From Synchiropus splendidus (taxonomy: Eukaryota > Chordata > Actinopteri > Syngnathiformes > Callionymidae): a DNA stretch of 64,000 nt. This document shows, in pieces, positions 37,801 to 51,344 of this stretch. The position numbers and the translations under genes were made by a program. The stretch lies in contig NC_071348.1 in assembly GCF_027744825.2 (NCBI RefSeq), forward strand, positions 18,447,563 through 18,511,562, given 5' to 3'. The first letter of the stretch is position 1; each line of letters opens with the position of its first letter. A model generated the notes under the pieces. That model searched no databases and was not told the origin of the DNA. It saw only the letters and a list, made by a program, of their open reading frames with translations.

Positions 37801-40800
37801 CGTAAAAATGTTGATTACTTTGGAACAACACTTCAGACAGCTTAGATTTGATGTGCAACTACTGGAAAGACCCTTTCTGCTATTGTGGGAGGTCAAAATT
37901 TCATGTTCTAAAGGTTCCCTGCAAAGTTATGGCACAATGCGTAAAACGCGTTTTCAGCCAGAGATAAGGTCGATTCCGGAACGCCAAACATAAAAATGTT
38001 GATAACTTTGGAAAAACACTTCAGACAGCTTAGATTTGATGTGCAACTACTAGAAAGACCCTTTCTGCTATAGTGGGAGGTGAACATTTCATGTTCGGAA
38101 GCTTCCATGCCAAGTTATGGCACAAAGCGTAAAAAGCATTTTCAGCCTGAGATAAGGTCGATTCCGGAACGACAAACATAAAAATGTTGATAACTTTCGA
38201 AAAACACTTCAGACAGCTTAGATTTGATGTGCAACTACTAGAAAGACCCTTTCTGCTATAGTGTTAGGTCAAAATTTCATGTTCTGAAGCTTCCCTGGAA
38301 AGTTATGGGACAATGCAGAAAACAATTTTTCATCCTGAGATACGGTCGATTCTGTAACGCCAAACATTAAAATGTTGATAACTTTCGAAAAACACTTCAC
38401 ACAGCTTAGATTTGATGTGCAACTACTAGAAAGACCCTTTCTGCCTTAGTGGGAGGTGAACATTTCATGTTCTGAAGCTTCCCTGCAAAGTTATGGCACA
38501 ATGCAGACAACGCGTTTTCAGCTTGAGATAAGGTGGGTTCCGGAACGCCAAACATAAAAATGTTGATAACTTTCGAAAAACACTTCAGGCAGCTTAGATT
38601 TGATGTGCAACTACTAGAAAGACCCTTTCTGCTATAGTGGGAGGTGAAAATTTCATGTTCTAAAGGTTCCCTGCAAAGTTATGGCACAATGCGTAAAACG
38701 CGTTTTCAGCCTAAGATAAGGTCTATTCCGGAACGCCAAACATAAAAATGTTGATAACTTTGGAAAAACACTTCACACAGCTTAGATTTGATGCGCAACT
38801 ACTAGAAAGAACCTTTCTGCTATAGTGGGAGGTCAAAATTTTATGTTCTGAAGCTTCCCTGGAAAGTTTGGGACAATGCAGAAAATGCATTTTCATCCAG
38901 AGAAAAGGTAGATTCCAGAACGCCACACATAAAAATGTTGATAACTTTCAAAAAACACCTCAGACAGCTTAGATTTGATGTGCAACTACTAGAAAGACCC
39001 TTTCTGCTATACTGGGAGGTTAAAATTTCATGTTCTGAGGCTTCCCTGCAAAGTTATGGCACAATGCAGAAAACCCGTTTTCAACCTGAGATAAGGTGGG
39101 TTCCGGAACGCCACACATAAAAATGTTGATAACTTTGGAAAAACACTTCAGACAGCTTAGATTTGATGTGCAACTACTAGAAAGACCCTTTCTGCTACAG
39201 TGGGAGGTGAACATTTCATGTTCTGAAGCTTCCCTGAGAAGTTATGGCACAATGCAGAAAACGCGTTTTCGGCCTGAGATAAGGTCGATTCCGGAACGCC
39301 ATACATAAAAATGTTGATAACTTTGGAAAAACACATCAGACAGCTTAGATTTGATGTGCAACTACTAGAAAGACCCTTTCTGCTATAGTGGGAGGTGAAA
39401 ATTTCATGTTCTTAACTTTCCGTGAGAAGCTATGGCACAATGCAGAAAAAGCGCTTTCAGCCTGAGATAAGGTGGGTTCCGGAACGCCAATCGTAAAAAT
39501 GTTGATTACTTTGGAACAACACTTCAGACAGCTTAGATTTGATGTGCAACTACTGGAAAGACCCTTTCTGCTATTGTGGGAGGTCAAAATTTCATGTTCT
39601 AAAGGTTCCCTGCAAAGTTATGGCACAATGCGTAAAACGCGTTTTCAGATTGAGATAAGGTCGATTCAGGAACGCCAAACATAAAAATGTTGATAACTTT
39701 GGAAAAACACTTCAGACAGCTTAGATTTGATGTGCAACTACTAGAAAGACCCTTTCTGCTATAGTGGGAGGTCAAAATTTCATGTTCTGAAGCTTCCATG
39801 CAAAGTTATGGCACAATGCAGACAACGCATTTTCATCCTGAGATAAGGTCGATTCCGGAATGCCAAACAAAAAAATGTTGATAACTTTCGAAAAACACTT
39901 CAGACAGCTTAGATTTGCTGTGCAACTACTAGAAAGACCCTTTCTGCTATAGTGGGAGGTCAAAATTTGATGTTCTGAAGCTTCCCTGCAAAGTTATGGC
40001 AGAATGCGTAAATCGTGTTTTCAGCCTGAGATAAGGTCGATTCCGGAACGCCAAACATAAAAATGTTGATAACTCAGGAAAAACTCTACAGACAGCTTAG
40101 ATTTGACGTGCAACTACTAGAAAGACCCATTCTGCTGTAGTGGGAGGTGAAAATTTCATGTTCTGAAGATTCCTTGCAAAGTTATGGCACAATGCAGGAA
40201 ACGCGTTTTCAGCCTGAGATAAGGTGGGTTCCGGAACGCCAAACATAAAAATGTTGATAATTTAGGAAAAACACTTCAGACAGCTTAGATTTGATGTGCA
40301 ACTACTAGAAAGACCCTTTCTGCTATAGTAGGAGGTGAACATTTCAATTTCTGAAGCTTCCCTGAGAAGTTATGGCACAATGCAGAAAACGCGTTTTCAG
40401 CCTGAGACAAGGTGGTTTCCGAACGCCAAACGTAAAAATGTTGATAACTTTGGAACAACACTTCAGACAGCTTAGATTTGATGTGCAACTACTAGAAAGA
40501 CCCTTTCTGCTATAGTGTTAGTTCAAAATTTCATGTTCTGAAGCTTCCCTGGAAAGTTATGGGACAATGCAGAAAACAATTTTTCATCCTGAGATACGGT
40601 CGATTCTGTAACGCCAAACATTAAAATGTTGATAACTTTCGAAAAACACTTCAGACAGCTTAGATTTGATGTGCAACTACTAGAAAGACCCTTTCTGCCT
40701 TAGTGGGAGGTGAACATTTCATGTTCTGAAGCTTCCCTGCAAAGTTATGGCACAATGCAGACAACGCGTTTTCAGCTTGAGATAAGGTGGGTTCCGGAAC

Positions 40801-42506
40801 GCCAAACATAAAAATGTTGATAACTTTCGAAAAACACTTCAGGCAGCTTAGATTTGATGTGCAACTACTAGAAAGACCCTTTCTGCTATAGTGGGAGGTG
40901 AAAATTTCATGTTCTAAAGGTTCCCTGCAAAGTTATGGCACAATGCGTAAAACGCGTTTTCAGCCTAAGATAAGGTCGATTCCGGAACGCCAAACATAAA
41001 AATGTTGATAACTTTGGAAAAACACTTCACACAGCTTAGATTTGATGCGCAACTACTAGAAAGAACCTTTCTGCTATAGTGGGAGGTCAAAATTTTATGT
41101 TCTGAAGCTTCCCTGGAAAGTTATGGGACAATGCAGAAAATGCATTTTCATCCAGAGATAAGGTAGATTCCAGAACGCCACACATAAAAATGTTGATAAC
41201 TTTCAAAAAACACCTCAGACAGCTTAGATTTGATGTGCAACTACTAGAAAGACCCTTTCTGCTATACTGGGAGGTTAAAATTTCATGTTCTGAGGCTTCC
41301 CTGCAAAGTTATGGCACAATGCAGAAAACCCGTTTTCAACCTGAGATAAGGTGGGTTCCGGAACGCCACACATAAAAATGTTGATAACTTTGGAAAAACA
41401 CTTCAGACAGCTTAGATTTGATGTGCAACTACTAGAAAGACCCTTTCTGCTACAGTGGGAGGTGAACATTTCATGTTCTGAAGCTTCCCTGAGAAGTTAT
41501 GGCACAATGCAGAAAACGCGTTTTCAGCCTGAGATAAGGTCGATTCCGGAACGCCATACATAAAAATGTTGATAACTTTGGAAAAACACATCAGACAGCT
41601 TAGATTTGATGTGCAACTACTAGAAAGACCCTTTCTGCTATAGTGGGAGGTGAAAATTTCATGTTCTGAACTTTCCCTGAGAAGCTATGGCACAATGCAG
41701 AAAAAGCGCTTTGAGCCTGAGATAAGGTGGGTTCCGGAACGCCAATCGTAAAAATGTTGATTACTTTGGAACAACACTTCAGACAGCTTAGATTTGATGT
41801 GCAACTACTGGAAAGACCCTTTCTGCTATTGTGGGAGGTCAAAATTTCATGTTCTAAAGGTTCCCTGCAAAGTTATGGCACAATGCGTAAAACGCGTTTT
41901 CAGATTGAGATAAGGTCGATTCAGGAACGCCAAACATAAAAATGTTGATAACTTTGGAAAAACACTTCAGACAGCTTAGATTTGATGTGCAACTACTAGA
42001 AATACCCTTTCTGCTATAGTGGGAGGTCAAAATTTCATGTTCTGAAGCTTCCATGCAAAGTTATGGCACAATGCAGACAACGCATTTTCATCCTGAGATA
42101 AGGTCGATTCCCGGAATGCCAAACAAAAAAATGTTGATAACTTTCGAAAAACACTTCAGACAGCTTAGATTTGCTGCGCAACTACTAGAAAGACCCTTTC
42201 TGCTATAGTGGGAGGTCAAAATTTGATGTTCTGAAGCTTCCCTGCAAAGTTATGGCAGAATGCGTAAATCGTGTTTTCAGCCTGAGATAAGGTCGATTCC
42301 GGAACGCCAAACATAAAAATGTTGATAACTCAGGAAAAACTCTACAGACAGCTTAGATTTGACGTGCAACTACTAGAAAGACCCATTCTGCTGTAGTGGG
42401 AGGTGAAAATTTCATGTTCTGAAGATTCCTTGCAAAGTTATGGCACAATGCAGGAAACGCGTTTTCAGGCTGAGATAAGGTGGGTTCCGGAACGCCAAAC
42501 ATAAAA
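34801..42506. repeat. Super-HOR E copy 2 (41 monomers, 7706 bp)
   Basis: Sub-blocks again run 12-mer (34801-37055), 9-mer (37056-38747), 12-mer (38748-41001) and 8-mer (41002-42506). The private variant TTTTCAGGCTGAGATAAGG occurs at the same place at the end of both E copies (near 34761 and 42466), which confirms the 7.7-kb period. Private changes of this copy are a 1-bp deletion in GGAAAGTTTGGGAC and AGAGAAAAGG near 38870-38905, and TTCTTAACTTTCCGTGAG near 39410. Similarity to copy 1 ends at 42507, where ATAATTTAGG follows instead of ATAACTTTGG. Confidence 0.9.
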
Positions 42507-45500
42507 ATGTTGATAATTTAGGAAAAACACTTCAGACAGCTTAGATTTGATGTGCAACTACTAGAAAGACCCTTTCTGCTATAGTAGGAGGTGAACATTT
42601 CAATTTCTGAAGCTTCCCTGAGAAGTTATGGCACAATGCAGAAAACGCGTTTTCAGCCTGAGACAAGGTGGTTTCCGAACGCCAAACGTAAAAATGTTGA
42701 TAACTTTGGAACAACACTTCAGACAGCTTAGATTTAATGTGCAACTACTAGAAAGACCCTTTCTGCTATAGTGGGAGGTGAAAATTTCATTTTCTGAACC
42801 TTCCCTGCAAAGTTATGGCACAATGCGTGAAACGCGTTTTCAGCCTGAGATAAGGTCGATTCCAGAACGCCAAACATAAAAATGTTGATAACTTTGGAAA
42901 AACACTTCAGACAGCTTACATTTGATGTGCAACTACTAGAAAGACCCTTTCTGCTATAGTGGGAGGTGAACATTTCATGTTCTGAAGCTTCCCTACAAAG
43001 TTATGGCACAATGCGTAAAACGCGTTTTCAGCCTAAGATAAGGTCGATTCCGGAACACCAAACATAAAAATGTTGATAACTTTGGAAAAACACATCAGAC
43101 AGCTTAGATTTGATGTGCAACTACTAGAAAGACCCTTTCTGCTGTAGTGGGAGGTGAAAATTTCATATTCTGAAGCTTCCCTGCAAAGTTATGGCACAAT
43201 GCCGAAAACGCGTTTTCAGCCTGAGATAAGGTGGGTTCCGGAACGCCAAACATAAAAATGTTGATAATTTTGGAAAAACACTTCAGACAGCTTAGATTTG
43301 ATGTGCAACTACTAGAAAGACCCTTTCTGCTATAGTGGGAGGTGAAAATTTCATGTTCTGAACCTTCCCTGCAAAGTTATGGCACAATGCAGACAACGTG
43401 TTTTCAGCCTGAGATAAGGTCGATTCTGAAACGCCAAACGTAAAAATGTTGATAACTTTGGAAAAACATTTCAGACAGCTTAGATTTGATGTGCAACTAC
43501 TAGAAAGACCCTTTCTGCTGTAGTGGGAGGTGAAAATTTCATGTTCTGAAGATTCCCTGCAAAGTTATAGCACAATGCAGGAAACGCGTTTTCAGCCTGA
43601 GATAAGGTCGATTCAGGAACACCAAACATAAAAATGTTGAAAACTTTCGAAAAACACTTCAGACAGCTTAGATTTGATGTGCAACTACTAGAAAGACCCT
43701 TTCTGCTATAGTGGGAGGTGAACATTTCTTGTTCTGAAGCTTCCTTGAGAAGTTATGGCACAATGCAGAAAACGCGTTTTCAGCCTGAGACAAGGTGGTT
43801 TCCGAAACGCCAAACGTAAAAATGTTGATAACTTTGGAACAACACTTCAGACAGCTTAGATTTAATGTGCAACTACTAGAAATGCCCTTTCTGCTATAGT
43901 GGGAGGTGAACATTTCATTTTCTGAACCTTCCCTGCAAAGTTATGGCACAATGCGTAAAACACGTTTTCAACCTAAGATAAGGTCGATTCCGGAACGCCA
44001 AACATAAAAATGTTGATAACTTTAGAAAAACACATCAGACAGCTTAGATTTGATCTGCAAATACTAGAAAGAGCCTTTCTGCTATAGTGGGAGGTTAAAT
44101 TTTCATGTTCGGAAGCTTTCCTGCTAAAGTTATGGCACAATGCAGACAACGCGTTTTCAGCCTGAGATAAGGTCGATTCTGAAACGCCAAACAAAAAAAC
44201 GTTGATAACTTTGGAAAAACACTTCAGACAGCTTAGATTTGATGTGAAACTACTAGAAAGACCCTTTCTGCTATTGTGGGAGGTGACAATTTCATGTTCT
44301 GAAGCTTCCCTGCAAAGTTATGGCACAATGCAGAAAACGCGTTTTCAGCCTGAGATAAGGTCGATTCAGGAACGCCAAACGTAAAAATGTTGATAAATTT
44401 GGAAAAACATTTCAGACAGCTTAGATTTGATGTGCAACTACTAGAAAGAGCCTTTCTGCTATAGTGGGAGGTTAAAATTTCATGTTCGGAAGCTTCCATG
44501 CAAAGTTATGGCACAATGCAGACAACGCGTTTTCAGCCTGACATAAGGTCGATTCCGGAACGCCAAACATAAAAATGTTGATAACTTTGCAAAAACACTT
44601 CAGACAGCTTAGATTTGAGGTGCAACTACTAGAAAGACCCTTTCTGATATAGTGGATGGTGAAAATTCAAGGTCCTGAAGCTTCCCTGCAAAGTTATGGC
44701 ACAATACGTAAAACGCGTTTTCAGCCTGAGATAAGGTCGATTCCGGAACGCCAAACATAAAAATGTTCATAACTTTGGAAAAACACTTCAGACAGCTTAG
44801 ATTTGATGTGCAACTACTAGAAAGACCTTTTCTGCTATAATGTTAGGTGAACATTTGATGTTCTGAATCTTCCCTGAAAAGTTATGGCACAATGCGTAAA
44901 ACGCGTTTTCAGCCAGAGATAAGGTCGATTCCGGAACGCCAAACATAAAAATGTTGATAACTTTGGAAAAACACTTCAGACAGCTTAGATTTGATGTGCA
45001 ACTACTAGAAAGACCCTTTCTGCTATAGTGGGAGGTGAACATTTCATGTTCGGAAGCTTCCATGCCAAGTTATGGCACAAAGCGTAAAAAGCATTTTCAG
45101 CCTGAGATAAGGTCGATTCCGGAACGACAAACATAAAAATGTTGATAACTTTCGAAAAACACTTCAGACAGCTTAGATTTGATGTGCAACTACTAGAAAG
45201 ACCCTTTCTGCTATAGTGTTAGGTCAAAATTTCATGTTCTGAAGCTTCCCTGGAAAGTTATGGGACAATGCAGAAAACAATTTTTCATCCTGAGATACGG
45301 TCGATTCTGTAACGCCAAACATTAAAATGTTGATAACTTTCGAAAAACACTTCAGGCAGCTTAGATTTGATGTGCAACTACTAGAAAGACCCTTTCTGCT
45401 ATAGTGGGAGGTGAAAATTTCATGTTCTAAAGGTTCCCTGCAAAGTTATGGCACAATGCGTAAAACTCGTTTTCAGCCTAAGATAAGGTCGATTCCGGAA

Positions 45501-45514
45501 CGCCAAACATAAAA
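42507..45514. repeat. Compound unit F copy 1, left part (P tail, block X, D-type members)
   Basis: It starts with the ATAATTTAGG and GGAACAACAC members of block P, then block X from 43070 (matching 14123 onward), then D-type members AAAGCGTAAAAAGC and GTGTTAGGTC. The monomer at 45327 starts as the CAAACATTAAAATG type and switches at once to the CTTCAGGCAGC type, so one monomer has been fused out there. A 1-bp insertion is seen in CCTGCTAAAGTTATGG near 44123. The series from 42507 recurs from 51345, 8838 bp away. Confidence 0.83.
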
Positions 45515-48500
45515 ATGTTGATAACTTTGGAAAAACACTTCAGACCGCTTAGATTTGATGCGCAACTACTAGAAAGAACCTTTCTGCTATAGTGGGAGGT
45601 CAAAATTTCATGTTCTGAAGCTTCCCTGGAAAATTATGGGACAATGCAGAATATGCATTTTCATCCAGAGATAAGGTAGATTCCAGAACGCCACACATAA
45701 AAATGTTGATAACTTTCAAAAAACACTTCAGACAGCTTAGATTTGATGTGCAACTACTAGAAAGACCCTTTCTGCTATACTGGGAGGTTAAAATTTCATG
45801 TTCTGAGGCTTCCCTGCAAAGTTATGGCACAATGCAGAAAACCCGTTTTCAACCTGAGATAAGGTGGGTTCCGGAACGCCACACATAAAAATGTTGATAA
45901 CTTTGGAAAAACACTTCAGACAGCTTAGATTTGATGTGCAACTACTAGAAAGACCCTTTCTGCTACAGTGGGAGGTGAACATTTCATGTTCTGAAGCTTC
46001 CCTGAGAAGTTATGGCACAATGCAGAAAACGCGTTTTCAGCCTGAGATAAGGTCGATTCCGGAACGCCATACATAAAAATGTTGATAACTTTGGAAAAAC
46101 ACATCAGACAGCTTAGATTTGATGTGCAACTACTAGAAAGACCCTTTCTGCTATAGTGGGAGGTGAAAATTTCATGTTCTGAACTTTCCCTGAGAAGCTA
46201 TGGCACAATGCAGAAAAAGCGCTTTCAGCCTGAGATTAGGTGGGCTCCGGAACGCCAATCGTAAAAATGTTGATTACTTTGGAACAACACTTCAGACAGC
46301 TTAGATTTGATGTGCAACTACTGGAAAGACCCTTTCTGCTATTGTGGGAGGTCAAAATTTCATGTTCTAAAGGTTCACTGCAAAGTTATGGCACAATGCG
46401 TAAAACGCGTTTTCAGATTGAGATAAGGTCGATTCAGGAACGCCAAACATAAAAATGTTGATAACTTTGGAAAAACACTTCAGACAGCTTAGATTTGATG
46501 TGCAACTACTAGAAAGACCCTTTCTGCTATAGTGGGAGGTCAAAATTTCATGTTCTGAAGCTTCCATGCAAAGTTATGGCACAATGCAGACAACGCATTT
46601 TCATCCTGAGATAAGGTCGATTCCGGAATGCCACACATAAAAATGTTGATAACTTTCGAAAAACACTTCAGACATCTTAGATTTGATGTTCAACTACTAG
46701 AAGGACCCTTTCTGCTATAGTGGGAGGTTAAAATTTCACGTTCTGAATCTTCCCTGCAAAGTTATGGCACAATGCAGAAAACGCGTTTTCAGCCTGAGAT
46801 AAGGTGGGTTCCGGAACGCCAAACGTAAAAATGTTGATAACTTTGGAACAACACTTCAGACAGCTTAGATTTGATGTGCAACTACTAGAAAGACCCTTTC
46901 TGCTATAGTGGGAGGTGAACATTTCATGTTCTGAAGCTTCCCTGAGAAGTTATGGCACAATGCAGAAAACGCGTTTTCAGCCTGAGATAAGGTGGTTTCC
47001 AAATCGCCAAAGGTAAAAATGTTGATTACTTTGGAACAACACTTCTGACAGCTTAGATTTAATGTGCAACTACTAGAAAGACCCTTTCTGCTATAGTGGG
47101 AGGTCAAAATTTCATGTTCTGAAGCTTCCCATGGAAAGTTATGGGACAATTCAGAAAACGATTTTTCATCCTCAGATAAGGTCGATTACAGAACACGAAA
47201 CATAAAAATGTTCATAACTTTCGAAAAACACTTCAGACAGCTTAGATTTGATGTGCAACTACTAGAAAGACCCTTTCTGGTATAGTGGGATGTGGAAATT
47301 TCATGTGCTGAAGCTTCCCTGCAAAGTTATGCCACAATGCAGAAAACGCGTTTTCAGCTTGTGATAAGATGGGTTCCAGAACGCCAAACATAAAAATGTT
47401 GATAACTTTCGAATAACATTTTAGACAGCTTAGATTTGATGTTCAAATACTAGAAAGACCCTTTCTGCTATAGTGGGAGGTTAAAATTTCATGTTCGAAA
47501 GTTTCCATGCAAAGTTATGGCACAATGCCGAAAACGCATTTTCAGTCTGAGATAAGGTCGATTCCGGGACGCCAAACATAAAAATGTTGATAACTTTCGA
47601 AAAACACTTCAGACAGCTTAGATTTGATGTGCATCTACTAGAAAGAACCATTCTGCTATAGTGGGACCTGAAAATTTCATGTTCTGAAGCTTCCCTGCAA
47701 AGTTATGGCACAATGCAGAAAACGCTTTTTCAGCTTGTGATAACGTGGGTTCCGGAACGCCAAACATAAAAATGTTGATAACTTTCGAAAAACACTTCAG
47801 ACAGCTTAGATTTGATGTGCAAATACTAGAAAGACCCTTTCTGCTATAGTGGGACGTGAAAATTTCATGTTCTGAAGCTTCCATGCAAAGTTATGGCACA
47901 ATGCAGACAACGCGTTTTCATCTTGAGATAAGGTCGATTCTGGAACGCCAAACGTAAAAATGTTGATAAATTTGGAAAAACATTTCAGACAGCTTAGATT
48001 TGATGTGCAACTACTAGAAAGACCCTTTCTGCTGTAGTGGGAGGTGAAAATTTCATGTTCTAAAGGTTCCCTGCAAAGTTATGGCACAATGCGTAAAACT
48101 CGTTTTCAGCCTAAGATAAGGTCGATTCCGGAACGCCAAACATAAAAATGTTGATAACTTTGGAAAAACACTTCAGACCGCTTAGATTTGATGCGCAACT
48201 ACTAGAAAGAACCTTTCTGCTATAGTGTTAGGTCAAAATTTCATGTTCTGAAGCTTCCCTGGAAAGTTATGGGACAATGCAGAAAACAATTTTTCATCCT
48301 GAGATACGGTCGATTCTGTAACGCCAAACATTAAAATGTTGATAACTTTCGAAAAACACTTCAGACAGCTTAGATTTGATGTGCAACTACTAGAAAGACC
48401 CTTTCTGCCTTAGTGGGAGGTGAACATTTCATGTTCTGAAGCTTCCCTGCAAAGTTATGGCACAATGCAGACAACGCGTTTTCAGCTTGAGATAAGGTGG

Positions 48501-48711
48501 GTTCCGGAACGCCAAACATAAAAATGTTGATAACTTTCGAAAAACACTTCAGGCAGCTTAGATTTGATGTGCAACTACTAGAAAGACCCTTTCTGCTATA
48601 GTGGGAGGTGAAAATTTCATGTTCTAAAGGTTCCCTGCAAAGTTATGGCACAATGCGTAAAACTCGTTTTCAGCCTAAGATAAGGTCGATTCCGGAACGC
48701 CAAACATAAAA
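45515..48711. repeat. HOR G copy 1 (17-mer, 3197 bp)
   Basis: The unit opens with C-type members (AGACCGCTTAG with GATGCGC, CAGAATATGCATTTTC, CAAAAAACACTTCAG) and continues with markers found mainly here: GACATCTTAG with GATGTTCAAC (near 46671), CCAAATCGCCAAAGG (near 46999), CCTCAGATAAGG with ACACGAAAC (near 47170), TTTCATGTGCTG (near 47300), TTCGAATAACATTTTAG (near 47408), GTGCATCTAC and GGGACCTG (near 47630-47665). Its last three monomers replay the start of the unit and end in the next copy. The monomer at 48148 is a chimera (GATGCGC start, GTGTTAGGTC end). Confidence 0.88.
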
Positions 48712-51250
48712 ATGTTGATAACTTTGGAAAAACACTTCAGACCGCTTAGATTTGATGCGCAACTACTAGAAAGAACCTTTCTGCTATAGTGGGAGGTCAA
48801 AATTTCATGTTCTGAAGCTTCCCTGGAAAATTATGGGACAATGCAGAATATGCATTTTCATCCAGAGATAAGGTAGATTCCAGAACGCCACACATAAAAA
48901 TGTTGATAACTTTCAAAAAACACTTCAGACAGCTTAGATTTGATGTGCAACTACTAGAAAGACCCTTTCTGCTATACTGGGAGGTTAAAATTTCATGTTC
49001 TGAGGCTTCCCTGCAAAGTTATGGCACAATGCAGAAAACCCGTTTTCAACCTGAGATAAGGTGGGTTCCGGAACGCCACACATAAAAATGTTGATAACTT
49101 TGGAAAAACACTTCAGACAGCTTAGATTTGATGTGCAACTACTAGAAAGACCCTTTCTGCTACAGTGGGAGGTGAACATTTCATGTTCTGAAGCTTCCCT
49201 GAGAAGTTATGGCACAATGCAGAAAACGCGTTTTCAGCCTGAGATAAGGTCGATTCCGGAACGCCATACATAAAAATGTTGATAACTTTGGAAAAACACA
49301 TCAGACAGCTTAGATTTGATGTGCAACTACTAGAAAGACCCTTTCTGCTATAGTGGGAGGTGAAAATTTCATGTTCTGAACTTTCCCTGAGAAGCTATGG
49401 CACAATGCAGAAAAAGCGCTTTCAGCCTGAGATAAGGTGGGCTCCGGAACGCCAATCGTAAAAATGTTGATTACTTTGGAACAACACTTCAGACAGCTTA
49501 GATTTGATGTGCAACTACTGGAAAGACCCTTTCTGCTATTGTGGGAGGTCAAAATTTCATGTTCTAAAGGTTCACTGCAAAGTTATGGCACAATGCGTAA
49601 AACGCGTTTTCAGATTGAGATAAGGTCGATTCAGGAACGCCAAACATAAAAATGTTGATAACTTTGGAAAAACACTTCAGACAGCTTAGATTTCATGTGC
49701 AACTACTAGAAAGACCCTTTCTGCTATAGTGGGAGGTCAAAATTTCATGTTCTGAAGCTTCCATGCAAAGTTATGGCACAATGCAGACAACGCATTTTCA
49801 TCCTGAGATAAGGTCGATTCCGGAATGCCACACATAAAAATGTTGATAACTTTCGAAAAACACTTCAGACATCTTAGATTTGATGTTCAACTACTAGAAG
49901 GACCCTTTCTGCTATAGTGGGAGGTTAAAATTTCATGTTCTGAATCTTCCCTGCAAAGTTATGGCACAATGCAGAAAACGCGTTTTCAGCCTGAGATAAG
50001 GTGGGTTCCGGAACGCCAAACGTAAAAATGTTGATAACTTTGGAACAACACTTCAGACAGCTTAGATTTGATGTGCAACTACTAGAAAGACCCTTTCTGC
50101 TATAGTGGGAGGTGAACATTTCATGTTCTGAAGCTTCCCTGAGAAGTTATGGCACAATGCAGAAAACGCGTTTTCAGCCTGAGATAAGGTGGTTTCCAAA
50201 TCGCCAAAGGTAAAAATGTTGATTACTTTGGAACAACACTTCTGACAGCTTAGATTTAATGTGCAACTACTAGAAAGACCCTTTCTGCTATAGTGGGAGG
50301 TCAAAATTTCATGTTCTGAAGCTTCCCATGGAAAGTTATGGGACAATTCAGAAAACGATTTTTCATCCTCAGATAAGGTCGATTACAGAACACGAAACAT
50401 AAAAATGTTCATAACTTTCGAAAAACACTTCAGACAGCTTAGATTTGATGTGCAACTACTAGAAAGACCCTTTCTGGTATAGTGGGATGTGGAAATTTCA
50501 TGTGCTGAAGCTTCCCTGCAAAGTTATGCCACAATGCAGAAAACGCGTTTTCAGCTTGTGATAAGATGGGTTCCAGAACGCCAAACATAAAAATGTTGAT
50601 AACTTTCGAATAACATTTTAGACAGCTTAGATTTGATGTTCAAATACTAGAAAGACCCTTTCTGCTATAGTGGGAGGTTAAAATTTCATGTTCGAAAGTT
50701 TCCATGCAAAGTTATGGCACAATGCCGAAAACGCATTTTCAGTCTGAGATAAGGTCGATTCCGGGACGCCAAACATAAAAATGTTGATAACTTTCGAAAA
50801 ACACTTCAGACAGCTTAGATTTGATGTGCATCTACTAGAAAGAACCATTCTGCTATAGTGGGACCTGAAAATTTCATGTTCTGAAGCTTCCCTGCAAAGT
50901 TATGGCACAATGCAGAAAACGCTTTTTCAGCTTGTGATAACGTGGGTTCCGGAACGCCAAACATAAAAATGTTGATAACTTTCGAAAAACACTTCAGACA
51001 GCTTAGATTTGATGTGCAAATACTAGAAAGACCCTTTCTGCTATAGTGGGACGTGAAAATTTCATGTTCTGAAGCTTCCATGCAAAGTTATGGCACAATG
51101 CAGACAACGCGTTTTCATCTTGAGATAAGGTCGATTCTGGAACGCCAAACGTAAAAATGTTGATAAATTTGGAAAAACATTTCAGACAGCTTAGATTTGA
51201 TGTGCAACTACTAGAAAGACCCTTTCTGCTGTAGTGGGAGGTGAAAATTT
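48712..51250. repeat. HOR G copy 2 (about 13.5 monomers)
   Basis: A near-identical repeat of G copy 1 at a distance of 3197 bp. Few differences are visible, for example TTTCATGTGC near 49692 for TTTGATGTGC, and TTTCATGTTCTGAATC near 49930 for TTTCACGTTCTGAATC. It ends near 51250, where GAAGATTCCTTGC replaces the CTAAAGGTTCCC of copy 1 and P/F sequence resumes. Confidence 0.88.
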
Positions 51251-51344
51251 CATGTTCTGAAGATTCCTTGCAAAGTTATGGCACAATGCAGGAAACGCGT
51301 TTTCAGCCTGAGATAAGGTCGATTCAGGAACACCAAACATAAAA
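51251..51344. repeat. Join between HOR G and F copy 2
   Basis: The second half of a monomer with GAAGATTCCTTGC and GCAGGAAACG, ending GATTCAGGAACACC, which leads into the ATAATTTAGG monomer of block P. Confidence 0.75.

Noticed and set aside
27094..42506. A 21-mer unit of about 3.95 kb as the basic repeat of the central region
   Set aside because: Alternate half-units differ in the tail (9 against 8 monomers) and in linked markers, and the halves match best at 7.7 kb. The 41-mer is the better description.
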